A stretch of DNA of 64,000 nt, taken from the NCBI GenBank assembly GCA_013415865.1, contig CP058896.1:1345957-1409956 (forward strand). Direction: 5' to 3'. Positions 24,328 through 32,552 of the stretch are shown in pieces (positions within the stretch are counted from its first letter, which is position 1; every line of letters begins with the position of its first letter). Position numbers and translations under genes: made by a program. A model generated the notes under the pieces. That model searched no databases, was not told the DNA's origin, and saw only the letters and a program-made list of their open reading frames with translations. Source of the stretch: Methanomassiliicoccales archaeon. Lineage in GTDB: Archaea; Thermoplasmatota; Thermoplasmata; Methanomassiliicoccales; UBA472.

Positions 24328-27300
24328 TCATAGCAGATCGCTTCTCGTTTCGTGCTGAGCCGCCCTTATCGCCTCCTCCAATCGCTCCAAGGTCCGCTCC
24401 CTCTCCAGCGCCCAGTCCCTTGACCAGACCCGTACCGTCCGCCAACCAAGGTTATTGAGGACCGCCTCCCTTACTATCTCTCGGTCGCGCACGCTGCGCC
24501 CGGCCTTGTATGATGCCCCATCGCATAATATCCCTAGCAGGAACCTCCCTTCCTTTGAAGGGTCCTTTACCCCCAGGTCCACCTTCATCGATGATGTCCC
24601 AATGCTCCTTACAACGTGATATCCTCTGGCCTCCAGCGCCTCCGCGATGGACTCCTCGAGCTTGGACTGTGGCAACGCGGACCCCTTCGGTGGCATCGTC
24701 TTCGCTCCTCTTGACTCCGCATGGTCGAGGTACTCTTTCAGGAGCACCACACCAGCTGGACCATCCCTTCCGACCTGGATGTCCGACGAGCGGATCGAGG
24801 ACACGACCTTGACGCTCCTCCTCGCCCTCGTGATGGCCACGTTCAACCTCCGAGCCCCGCCTTCCTGGTTCAAAGGCCCGAAGTTCATGGTCATCACGCC
24901 CTTATCGTCCTTTCCATATCCTACAGAGAAGATCATCACGTCCCGCTCGTCCCCCTGTACGTTCTCAAGGTTCTTCACGAAGAAAGGTTCTGGGACGTCC
25001 TCGTCGAACAGTCGTCCAAGATCTGGGTTCTCCTTGATCATCGTCTTGACCTTGTACTCCAATCTGTCCTCAATGGCCTCCTGCTGTGCCTGGCTGAACG
25101 CCACGACCCCTAGCGACAGGTCAGGATGCGAAAGGAATTGCTCTATGACCATGTCCGCCACCACTCCAGCCTCTATCCCATTATCCCTCCTTCCGCCTCT
25201 GTCGTACACACCATCCTTCACATAGATCAGCTCGATCCCCTCTCCATGTTTGCCAGGGTCTGCCGACGGCATGGTGAACAGCTTACCATCATAAAGGGTC
25301 CTGTTCGAGAACGAGATGAGCGGCTCCTGTCTCGACCGGTAATGCCAAAGCAACATCTTCTGCCTCAGGCCGATGGTCCCACAAGCATCGAGGATGCTCT
25401 CCAAATCCTCTAGCTCCCCTTCCCCGTTCATCTCCACAAGCCTGTCAAAGAACCTTGTCGGGGGTAACTGCCTGTTGTCACCCACAATGACGATCTGCCT
25501 CCCTCTCGCTATGCAGCAGACAGCATCCTCTGGGACCACCTGCGAGGCCTCATCGAATATCACGACATCGAACTGAGGTCCATTCACCGGCGGGGCCAAG
25601 AACTGGCTGACCGTTATGGGGCTCATCATCAGACAAGGCTTGGCGACCCTTATCACGGTGGGGCATCTTGCCAGCATCTCTCTCACCGTAGGTCGTCTCT
25701 TCATGCCTCTGAGCCCGTTGAGGTAACCTTCCTCAGAGCGCCATTTATCATCCGAGCTCATCCTCATCTCCCTCAGCCTGGAGTAAAGGATGGAGCGGAC
25801 CCTCGCCCTGGCGACCGAGATCGACTCCTTGTCCAACTGCTTGTACCTGGATACCTTCTCCATATGCTCTGATGAGCTGAACCTGCCCAGCACCGCGTCC
25901 TTCGAATGCAGTTCCTGCAGCCAAAGCTGGAACAACCTCCTCCTGAACATCGCCTTCAGGTCGGACATCTCTGGCCGTCTTTTAACGACCTCGTCGAAGA
26001 GTGCACCGAGACCCTCGTTCCTCAACGTCCTCTCGGCTCTCCTTAGCTCCACCCATTCGCTGAGCTTCGAACTTGCTGCCACATGCTCCGTCGCGAACCT
26101 CATGACCTTATCGATGTCCGTCGACCCATCGAGCCCCCTCAGCCCGTCCGCGAACATGTTACGAGCAGAGCCCAGAGCAAGGTCCAGCTCTCTCATCGCC
26201 TTCAATGCCGCAGGCCCATCTCGGACCACGTCCTCCCTCAGTTCCGCCCCCTCTGCCACCGATGAGGTCCACCGGTCATCGTACCCGGGCATCTCTATGA
26301 AAGCCTTCGTCCACCGGAGCGCCGAGATCATCGGCCCGCTGTCCATCCATAGGTCCTTGTTATATCTGCCGAACCATTCTTCCCCATGTACATCCACATC
26401 GTCCAAGAGGGCCTTGGCACGCTGATATTTCCTGAGCGTTAGGACATCGTTCTTGGCCTCACGGTACCCGATCTTTCCTACAATGGACAGAGACCTGAGG
26501 GCCTGCATGTCCTTGCGATAAGAGCGGTTGAACATCCTCAGGAAGCTCCTATATCGGCCCTCGAACCTTTCCGCATAGGCCGCCCCATCGAAGTCAAGGA
26601 ATTCCCTCTTGTAACGTGAGAGGAGCTGCGACTCGGTCGATGAGACCTCATCTTTGGCGGTCAGCAATCTCATCGCGATGTCCAGAAGGCGTGAGGCCTC
26701 TCCTTTCAAGAACCAGTTCTTTGGTGGTAAAGGCGATGCGCCGGCGGCGGACATCAATGACGCGAACTTGCGATATGCGTCAAGAGATGTCGGGACAGGC
26801 AGTCCAGCTTTAGGGCAGAAGCTCTCAGCGATACCGCGGAGCCTCGCGATCTCTTCTGCGACGTCCTGGAGACGTACGAGCAGGTCGCTCTGCTCGGCGG
26901 GGCCGAGGTCCTTAAGATCGCAGTCCCTCCAGGGATGCGAATCCTGCTGGGTGACGACCGTCTTCAAAGATATCAATCTGGTTATCGCGCCTTCGGCACG
27001 GTCCAGGCGCTCCTGCGTCATATCTAGAGGCTCACGGACATCAAAGAGGAGCTGTGGATGGCCATAGAGCGAGGCAAGCTCGCTGTAAACCGAGAACGGC
27101 GTCATGGCCAACCCCCCTTGAGGGGTATGCAGCGCATTGAAATATGACCTCAGATCCTCCATCACATTCCTAAGCTGGTTGAGCTTGAACTCGTCCTGCC
27201 CGTCGACGACAGGAGGCTGCATCTCGAGCGGTCTCATCATGCTCTCCAGGACATCCTGCTTTCCTGGATTCCCTGAGTGAAGCTCAAGGCAGAAATCGCC

Positions 27301-28365
27301 GAGACCACACGCGTCCAATCGTCTTTTTACAACCTCCAGTGCTGCCATCTTCTCTGCCACGAACAGAACGGTCTTACCTGACGCCAAGGAGTTCGATATG
27401 ATATTGGCTATGGTCTGGCTCTTTCCTGTTCCTGGGGGTCCGATGAGCACCATGCTCTCTCCCCTCATTACCGCATCAACCGCTTCCTGCTGGCTTGAAT
27501 CTGCTTCGAGCACATTGAAAGATCTAAGGGGGTCTGGATCGAGGTTGGTCTGCCCATCATCCAACCGAGGGACCTTGGAAAGGTCACCCGCCAAGGCCCT
27601 CAACAAAGGATGCTCTTTTATCTGCTGGTTGCAGACCTTCATATCATTGTAGATAACGATCTTGGCGAACATGAAGAGGCCGATCATCGGGGCCCCTATC
27701 TGCACGTTCCACCCGGTCCTCCTCATCAGGGCCGACGCCAAGGAATCAAGGTATTTCAAGAGGTCAAAACCTGTCAGATCCTCAGGGGCGGGCGGAAGTT
27801 CTACCCCCATCTCCCTCCTGACCTTCAACACCAGCGCCGGATTGAGGACAAGATCTCCATCAGACATTTGTATGGAATAAGGCGCGACGAGACCCTTCTT
27901 CGATATTTTTATTGGTGCCAACAGAAGGGGGGCCAGATGAACATCGTCCTTATCATCCTTCCATATCAGCGACCCGAATGTGATATATAGGGCATTAATG
28001 CCCCGTTCCCTTTGAAATAGGGCAGACCTCGACCGGAGGTTCTTAAGCACCCTTTCTGTGTTCGGGTTCAAGGTCGAGGGGAGCAACCTATCATCGGTGA
28101 GACCAAGATCGTTATGCAGATCGCACTCCCTTCCACCAGACTGGTCCTCCAAGAAATCGTCCCGCATCTTTTCACATTGAAGGTACATGACCTTTTTCTC
28201 GAGGACGATATCCTCGAATATACGTCTCATCTCTGGATGCTTCAGGACGATCGTCCCGGATTTGGTCAACTTATAGTTGAGAAGCCTGTTCTTCAGGCTC
28301 ATGTCGATTAGCTTTGACTCCCAGTCAGCGATCTTCCGATCAATGGTCGCTCCTTGTTCCGCCAT
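24328..28365 (-). CDS. DUF4011-type SF1 helicase with C-terminal restriction-nuclease-like domain
   Basis: About 1345 aa. The N-terminus (KIADWESKLIDMSLKNRLLNYK) is the DUF4011 signature. The helicase core has Walker A GPPGTGKSQTIANI (about 27415-27450), motif II VVIFDEASQVVPEDA, motif III VGDNRQLPPTRFF and motif VI NVAITRARRSVKVV. The C-terminal 110 residues are a Vsr/DUF559-like PD-(D/E)XK fold (LEESIAEALEARGYHVV, KVDLGVKDP, GWRTVRVWSRDW), but the usual "GIECDG" reads GILCDG. Related helicase-nuclease proteins occur in bacterial defence islands. The frame opens at 28464, but TAATAATTG at about 28401 places the start at 28374 or 28365, and the protein begins MAEQGATIDRKI. It runs toward the ribosomal operon. 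Confidence 0.85.
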   Translation of the reverse strand: MAEQGATIDRKIADWESKLIDMSLKNRLLNYKLTKSGTIVLKHPEMRRIFEDIVLEKKVMYLQCEKMRDDFLEDQSGGRECDLHNDLGLTDDRLLPSTLNPNTERVLKNLRSRSALFQRERGINALYITFGSLIWKDDKDDVHLAPLLLAPIKISKKGLVAPYSIQMSDGDLVLNPALVLKVRREMGVELPPAPEDLTGFDLLKYLDSLASALMRRTGWNVQIGAPMIGLFMFAKIVIYNDMKVCNQQIKEHPLLRALAGDLSKVPRLDDGQTNLDPDPLRSFNVLEADSSQQEAVDAVMRGESMVLIGPPGTGKSQTIANIISNSLASGKTVLFVAEKMAALEVVKRRLDACGLGDFCLELHSGNPGKQDVLESMMRPLEMQPPVVDGQDEFKLNQLRNVMEDLRSYFNALHTPQGGLAMTPFSVYSELASLYGHPQLLFDVREPLDMTQERLDRAEGAITRLISLKTVVTQQDSHPWRDCDLKDLGPAEQSDLLVRLQDVAEEIARLRGIAESFCPKAGLPVPTSLDAYRKFASLMSAAGASPLPPKNWFLKGEASRLLDIAMRLLTAKDEVSSTESQLLSRYKREFLDFDGAAYAERFEGRYRSFLRMFNRSYRKDMQALRSLSIVGKIGYREAKNDVLTLRKYQRAKALLDDVDVHGEEWFGRYNKDLWMDSGPMISALRWTKAFIEMPGYDDRWTSSVAEGAELREDVVRDGPAALKAMRELDLALGSARNMFADGLRGLDGSTDIDKVMRFATEHVAASSKLSEWVELRRAERTLRNEGLGALFDEVVKRRPEMSDLKAMFRRRLFQLWLQELHSKDAVLGRFSSSEHMEKVSRYKQLDKESISVARARVRSILYSRLREMRMSSDDKWRSEEGYLNGLRGMKRRPTVREMLARCPTVIRVAKPCLMMSPITVSQFLAPPVNGPQFDVVIFDEASQVVPEDAVCCIARGRQIVIVGDNRQLPPTRFFDRLVEMNGEGELEDLESILDACGTIGLRQKMLLWHYRSRQEPLISFSNRTLYDGKLFTMPSADPGKHGEGIELIYVKDGVYDRGGRRDNGIEAGVVADMVIEQFLSHPDLSLGVVAFSQAQQEAIEDRLEYKVKTMIKENPDLGRLFDEDVPEPFFVKNLENVQGDERDVMIFSVGYGKDDKGVMTMNFGPLNQEGGARRLNVAITRARRSVKVVSSIRSSDIQVGRDGPAGVVLLKEYLDHAESRGAKTMPPKGSALPQSKLEESIAEALEARGYHVVRSIGTSSMKVDLGVKDPSKEGRFLLGILCDGASYKAGRSVRDREIVREAVLNNLGWRTVRVWSRDWALERERTLERLEEAIRAAQHETRSDLL

Positions 28366-28464
28366 TTCTCCCATTCCTCTCTGAGGATTCATCGAAGGGG
28401 TAATAATTGATTTGTTCCCGAACATCGGATCAAGAATAGGACATCCATGATATCGGATCCTCAT

Positions 28465-28594
28465 CTTATTTCAGAATAAAAACTGGAGAAGCCCGTTTGA
28501 ATTTTATATAAAAAAAAGATTAATAAAATATATAAGCATGGATGTGTTAAATAATACATTCGTCATAGGGTAAAGCCCACCCCGGGGTAGTCTG
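28465..28594 (+). promoter_or_regulatory. A+T-rich promoter region of the AP-endonuclease-like gene
   Basis: The interval between the divergent helicase and AP-endonuclease-like genes. Its left half is strongly A+T-rich, with a TATA box at about 28525-28534 (AATAAAATATATAAGC). It is followed by a small ATG frame of 11 codons (28538-28573) and then CCCCGGGGTAG before the ATG at 28595, which would serve as a ribosome-binding site. The leader would therefore be about 40 nt, unlike the leaderless genes nearby. Confidence 0.45.
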
Positions 28595-29686
28595 ATGATA
28601 CGTTTTGGTCCAGCAGGGATACCTCTTTCTTGTAAAGGAAGGACGTTGAAGGATGGAATCGAGGACGTTCACAACCTAGGCCTCAATGCCATGGAGGTCC
28701 AGATGGTCCGCGTCAATGTCATCGAGAGGATGCCTGATGATGAGGAGGTCGGGATGACCCCTTTGGAGGTCGAGAGCGACCTCATAATCGAGATCATGCG
28801 GACCGTCAAGAAGAAGGAAACGGTCATCACGAACATCAATGAGAAGATCAAGGCCGACGACAGCCTGATCACTCTTGCGTCAGGCCTGGTACAGAACTTC
28901 AAGGAGCTGAAGATCCTCGGAAAAATGGGCAAGGAGCTGGACGTCGAGCTCACGATGCATACCCCATATTATATGGACCTGACCTCAGGCAACGAGCTCA
29001 CGCAGAAGAGCATCGACTCGATCAGGTGGGCGGGCCTATTGACCAACCAGATGGAAGGGACGATGGTCGTATCCCATATCGGTCTTTATGGCGACCCTGA
29101 AAAAATGAGCAAGCGGCAGGCCTACAAGGTCATCAAAGAGAACATAGAGGACATAATGGACTTTTGGAGCAGGAACAAGCTGAAACCTAAGCTTGGCTTT
29201 GAGACCTCAGGAAGACAGGAGGTATTTGGCAGCCTTGAGGAGCTCTTGGAGCTGGCCGATGATGTAGAAGGCATTGTCCCGGTGCTCAACTTCGCCCATC
29301 TCCATGCCAGACAGAACGGTACCCTGAGAGAGCCGCAGGATTTCGGTGAGCTTTTTGATAAGGTCGAGTCCTACGTTGGAGGTCACTTCTACACCCACTT
29401 CGCTGGGGTGGAGCATGAGGGTGGAAATGAAAAAAGGGTCACACCTATCAAAAAAGGTGACCTGAGATTCGAGCCATTGGCCGAGTATCTAGCAGAGGAG
29501 AATCCGGACTGTACCATAATATCGAGCTCCCCTCTTTTGGAGCATGATGCGATGTACATGAAGGTGATCTATGAACGAATCCTGACCAAGAAGGTCTCAA
29601 AAGATTCCAAGGTCGGGAAGAAGGAAAAGCCGAAGGCCAAGGACAACGATTATGATTATGAAGAAAAGGAAGATGATGAGGATTGA
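28595..29686 (+). CDS. AP endonuclease family 2 / endonuclease IV-like TIM-barrel protein
   Basis: A 363-residue TIM barrel of the endonuclease IV-xylose isomerase superfamily. Metal-ligand positions are visible as MHTPYYMDLTS, VSHIGLYGD, GFETSGRQEVFG, NFAHLHAR and FYTHFAGVEHEG, in the same order as endonuclease IV, although ETS replaces the usual ETT. It could nick DNA at abasic sites or be a sugar isomerase. The C-terminal 40 residues are a Lys/Asp/Glu-rich disordered tail (about 320-363). The stop overlaps the TTG start of the following gene, hinting at one operon. Confidence 0.75.
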   Translation: MIRFGPAGIPLSCKGRTLKDGIEDVHNLGLNAMEVQMVRVNVIERMPDDEEVGMTPLEVESDLIIEIMRTVKKKETVITNINEKIKADDSLITLASGLVQNFKELKILGKMGKELDVELTMHTPYYMDLTSGNELTQKSIDSIRWAGLLTNQMEGTMVVSHIGLYGDPEKMSKRQAYKVIKENIEDIMDFWSRNKLKPKLGFETSGRQEVFGSLEELLELADDVEGIVPVLNFAHLHARQNGTLREPQDFGELFDKVESYVGGHFYTHFAGVEHEGGNEKRVTPIKKGDLRFEPLAEYLAEENPDCTIISSSPLLEHDAMYMKVIYERILTKKVSKDSKVGKKEKPKAKDNDYDYEEKEDDED

Positions 29687-30222
29687 AGGAGACTTCTGCG
29701 TTCATCCTTAAAGAGGTCCAATCGGCGATAGAGAAGGTAGATGATTCCAAGATCGATGAGATCGTAGATGCTATCGTTTCCGTGAAGAAGATCTTCATCT
29801 ACGGGGTCGGAAGGTCTGGCCTGGTAGGGAAATCGTTCGCGGTCAGGCTTGTGCAGATGGGTTTGGACGTTCACTTCGTCGGTGACATGACCACGCCAAT
29901 AGTCGAAAAGGAGGACCTCGTCATCATTATCTCCAACACAGGGGAGACAATGTCCGCCGTCCAGACCGCCAACATCGTCAGGAGGATAGGCGCCACAGTC
30001 GTGAGCGTCACATCTTCATATCATTCAAAGCTCGCCATCGCATCGAGCATCGTCCTAGAGATCCCGCCCTGCAGGGATGAGAGGAGGAAACAGCTGGCCC
30101 CTTTAGGGACGCTGTTCGAGGTGGCCACGGCGATCCTGCTGGACTCTCTTGTACCGGTACTTATGCAGAGATTGAACCTCACAGAGGCGTCCTTGCGAAA
30201 AAGGCATGCCATATGGGTGTGA
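29683..30222 (+). CDS. hxlB: 6-phospho-3-hexuloisomerase
   Basis: A 179-residue SIS-domain isomerase that interconverts 6-phospho-3-hexulose and fructose 6-phosphate; in archaea it serves the ribulose-monophosphate route to pentoses. It has the SIS motif IFIYGVGRSGLVGKSFAVRLVQMGL, ISNTGETMSAVQTANIVRRIGATVVSVTS and LAPLGTLFEVATAILLDSLV, the family's C-terminal motif. It starts with TTG overlapping the preceding stop. The partner hexulose-phosphate synthase is not in the window. It converges with the JAMM gene with no gap. Confidence 0.88.
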   Translation: MKETSAFILKEVQSAIEKVDDSKIDEIVDAIVSVKKIFIYGVGRSGLVGKSFAVRLVQMGLDVHFVGDMTTPIVEKEDLVIIISNTGETMSAVQTANIVRRIGATVVSVTSSYHSKLAIASSIVLEIPPCRDERRKQLAPLGTLFEVATAILLDSLVPVLMQRLNLTEASLRKRHAIWV

Positions 30223-30864
30223 TCAGGAGTTCTTCCTCCTCCTTTCCCTTACGGTCTCACCAAAATAAGGGTTCTGGAACTCCTCCCAATATATCGCAAA
30301 GGGCCTTTCTTCCACCGCTCCATCACGGAGATGGAATGCCGCTATCTCAGAGTTGACAGGGTCTATGACCAGGGCAGAATGGTATGGACAATTGAACATC
30401 TTTGCCTGGGTTTCCACATCGGTCGGCGAAAGGAAGCAACCATGACCTGGATGGGAGTGGTACCATCCTACTATGACATAATTGAAGCATGAGTCGTCCA
30501 TCGACTCGAAGAGCTTCTCAAGACCGTCGCGCTCGAACCGTACGCTGACCGAGGTCGCATCGAGGCTTGTAGTTGCGACATCTCTAACGAGGGTGTATGT
30601 TCCTGACAGGTCCTTGTACACCGACCCCAGCATGAATCCCATGACCTCCACCCTCTCCTCCCGCCTCGACAGTGCATGGTTCCGGATCTTTTCCTCGGCC
30701 AACCTGGAAATGTAGAGCTCAAGTCCGTCCTTCAAGGCATCTTTGAAGATCTGCGTGGACCCTTCATTCAGCCATTTATGCGGTCTGCACCTCTCTGGTG
30801 GTGGCCTTGGCCTCGATTCGACCTCTAACATAGTGGATGAAGTGATCGATGGTTTCATCCTCAT
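30223..30864 (-). CDS. JAMM/MPN+ metalloprotease (deubiquitinase) of ubiquitin-like cluster
   Basis: A 213-residue JAB1/MPN protein. The complete zinc-protease motif is present: Glu73 (VEVMGFMLG), His136 and His138 (GWYHSHPG), Ser146 and Asp149 (FLSPTD), as in Rpn11 and AMSH. It should cleave isopeptide bonds or trim the ubiquitin-like precursor. The first ~55 residues precede the JAMM fold and include a Pro/Arg-rich segment (RPRPPPERCRPHK) of unknown role. Its ATG overlaps the E2 stop by 4 nt. It is the last gene of the E1-Ubl-E2-JAMM cluster and corresponds to BilC in Bil systems. Confidence 0.92.
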   Translation of the reverse strand: MRMKPSITSSTMLEVESRPRPPPERCRPHKWLNEGSTQIFKDALKDGLELYISRLAEEKIRNHALSRREERVEVMGFMLGSVYKDLSGTYTLVRDVATTSLDATSVSVRFERDGLEKLFESMDDSCFNYVIVGWYHSHPGHGCFLSPTDVETQAKMFNCPYHSALVIDPVNSEIAAFHLRDGAVEERPFAIYWEEFQNPYFGETVRERRRKNS

Positions 30865-31367
30865 TTCCTTATCACCCTTGGTTGAACGGTCTTTGCCAAT
30901 GGCATCGTTTTGAGGTCGGACCTATTGAAGAATTCTGCCGCCAATGTACAGGATTCTGTCCCAAAAGGGCTTGACCCGTTGGGTGCAAGGAGGAGCGACT
31001 CGATCCCTTTTAGGAAAGTCAAAAGGGTAGAGTTGAAGTTCCAATCATTAAGCAACCTGGTGCAGACATGGCCCCCATCCTCAGGTTGCATTATGTTCGG
31101 ATGAAATATGGGCGTTTTCCAGATGACCAGGGGCTTCTCAAAGGGATATTCCCTTCCGATAATAATCCTGAAACTATGGGAGTAACGATAGGATATCCTA
31201 CCACCTTCAAGCACAGGTCCAGGAAGCTGATTGATCGTCACATCGATCTTCAAGGGGAAATCCGTCAGTTCGGGGTCGGATACATCGATCACTGCCTTGG
31301 TGGCTAATTTGCATGAGGAGATCTCGTTCTTCAACCTGGACCTGAGGATCTCCTCTGGGAGGGTCAT
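30861..31367 (-). CDS. E2 ubiquitin-conjugating enzyme homologue
   Basis: A 168-residue UBC-fold protein. It has YPFEKPLVIWKTPIFHPNI, with the HPN signature at residues 89-91, then GGHVCTRLLNDWNFNSTLL, where Cys102 takes the place of the catalytic cysteine and Trp109 that of the conserved tryptophan. The spacing HPN-X10-Cys and the following helix (LLTFLKGIESLLLAPNG) match eukaryotic E2s. It should accept the ubiquitin-like protein from the E1 as a thioester. It starts inside the Ubl stop codon (ATGA) and ends overlapping the JAMM start. Archaea usually have Ubl (SAMP) and E1 but no E2, so this is a rare gene. It corresponds to BilB. Confidence 0.93.
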   Translation of the reverse strand: MTLPEEILRSRLKNEISSCKLATKAVIDVSDPELTDFPLKIDVTINQLPGPVLEGGRISYRYSHSFRIIIGREYPFEKPLVIWKTPIFHPNIMQPEDGGHVCTRLLNDWNFNSTLLTFLKGIESLLLAPNGSSPFGTESCTLAAEFFNRSDLKTMPLAKTVQPRVIRK

Positions 31368-31600
31368 GCACCGCCCTCGGGGTCTGGTATGAGCTCAAGC
31401 TCGTCTTTGTCAACTATGCCCGCCTCTGCAACGGTCTGTTGCCCTCTAAGGAGCTTCTTGCCTTTTCGTATGACGTAGGCCCCCTCTTCCTTGTTCCAAA
31501 ATGAAGCCGCACCCTCTATGATCTCTTGTACGGTGTTATCCATCTCTAGCTCCATGTCCACCGTGCCGCCGGTCTCGGCGTTCCTTATCTTCAATTTCAT
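31364..31600 (-). CDS. Ubiquitin-like modifier protein ending Gly-Gly-Ala
   Basis: A 78-residue single beta-grasp domain: MKLKIRNAETGG, a short loop and MELEMDNTVQEIIEGAASF (strand 2 and helix), GAYVIRKGKKLLRGQQTVAEAGI, then KDELELIPDPEGGA. This strand-helix-strand order and GKKL...TVAEAGI resemble ubiquitin's GKQLEDGRTLSDYNI. The tail is Gly76-Gly77-Ala78, so the terminal Ala must be removed to expose the di-glycine, a job for the JAMM protein. It is more like ubiquitin than MoaD/ThiS in the GKKL segment. A TATA-like TTAAAAATC near 31632-31640 may give it its own promoter. It corresponds to BilA. Confidence 0.88.
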   Translation of the reverse strand: MKLKIRNAETGGTVDMELEMDNTVQEIIEGAASFWNKEEGAYVIRKGKKLLRGQQTVAEAGIVDKDELELIPDPEGGA

Positions 31601-31672
31601 AAAAATTCACCGTCGGCAAAGGAAAGGTAGGGATTTTTAAGGCACTTTCGATTAGATTCAACATAATGATAA

Positions 31673-32455
31673 TCATGGATGGTTCGGGCAATTTGGATCG
31701 ATGCTGGTCTCGTATTCATCCATCGTGCCTAAAAGACCGTTGTAATACATCACGTTCCTGATGCAGCTGTCCTCCCTTCCAGAGAGGATCTTCAAACCCT
31801 CTCTCACCTGTATCGCCGCTATGACGCTGGTGGTCGTGATCTCTGCGGCCACCCTCCTTTCATGGAAGACAATGTCGGTCCCTGTACAGCTGTAACGTCT
31901 TTCCAGCACCTTGAAATGGCTTCGGTTCATCGCACACTGCAGGCAAGGGGTCTTTGGGGGGATGACCACCTGGACCTTTCCTGAGGAACCGTCGGTGCCT
32001 CCATCGATATAGGGCGACCCAGCATAGTACGAGTGTGAATTCACATGAAGTCTTGCGGCGACATTGTCCAGGCATCCAAAGATCAGGTCATAGTCCTTGA
32101 AAATCTTCCAATCCAGCTCCTCCACACGCCCTTTATGGACCTTGAATCGGACCTCAGGGTTCATCTCGGTAGCCCTCTTCGCCACAACATCAACCTTCAT
32201 GGCCTTGGTCTCGGCATCAATGTCACGGAACATGACACATCGATTGAGATTCGACCTCACCACATGGTCCATATCTATGAGCAAAATATCTTTGATGCCA
32301 GAGAGGACAAGGTCCTTCACCACCTCATTTCCGAGGGCTCCCGCACCGACGACCGCGCATTTCGACCTTTCGATCTTGTCAACATCGAGCCAATCGATCC
32401 TTCTTGACCTATCGAGACGGTCCTTATCTTGGTCCCCTGGTCTTATGCTTCCCAT
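31673..32455 (-). CDS. E1-like (ThiF/MoeB-family) ubiquitin-activating enzyme
   Basis: A 260-residue adenylating enzyme. It has the nucleotide loop GAGALG (37-42), the DMDHVVRSNLNR motif (61-72, Asp and Asn/Arg for ATP), the KAMKVD segment, CLDN at 128-131, a CxxC at 171-174 and a candidate catalytic Cys190 (RRYSCTGTD) before the helix ITTTSVIAAIQVREGLKIL. The second zinc half-site appears as Cys256-His259. It lacks the extra domains of eukaryotic UBA1, as do minimal bacterial E1s. It is the first gene of the cluster, 72 bp upstream of the Ubl gene, and corresponds to BilD. Distinguishing it from MoeB or SAMP-activating E1 rests on the adjacent E2 and JAMM genes. Confidence 0.9.
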   Translation of the reverse strand: MGSIRPGDQDKDRLDRSRRIDWLDVDKIERSKCAVVGAGALGNEVVKDLVLSGIKDILLIDMDHVVRSNLNRCVMFRDIDAETKAMKVDVVAKRATEMNPEVRFKVHKGRVEELDWKIFKDYDLIFGCLDNVAARLHVNSHSYYAGSPYIDGGTDGSSGKVQVVIPPKTPCLQCAMNRSHFKVLERRYSCTGTDIVFHERRVAAEITTTSVIAAIQVREGLKILSGREDSCIRNVMYYNGLLGTMDEYETSIDPNCPNHP

Positions 32456-32552
32456 CTTAGCTCAATTTCATGTGAGGACCGTCGGAGGGATGAAACTTTC
32501 GAGCAGAATATCAAAGGGCGATTCCTAGCAGATCATACACCCAGGATGGATA

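Noticed and set aside
28538-28573. An 11-codon leader peptide before the AP-endonuclease-like gene.
   Set aside because: It is short, has no clear ribosome-binding site or coding bias, and may be chance in an A+T-rich leader.
31673-32455. The E1-like gene as an ordinary MoeB/ThiF of molybdopterin or thiamine synthesis.
   Set aside because: No moa, moe or thi genes are nearby, while Ubl, E2 and JAMM genes are directly adjacent on the same strand.
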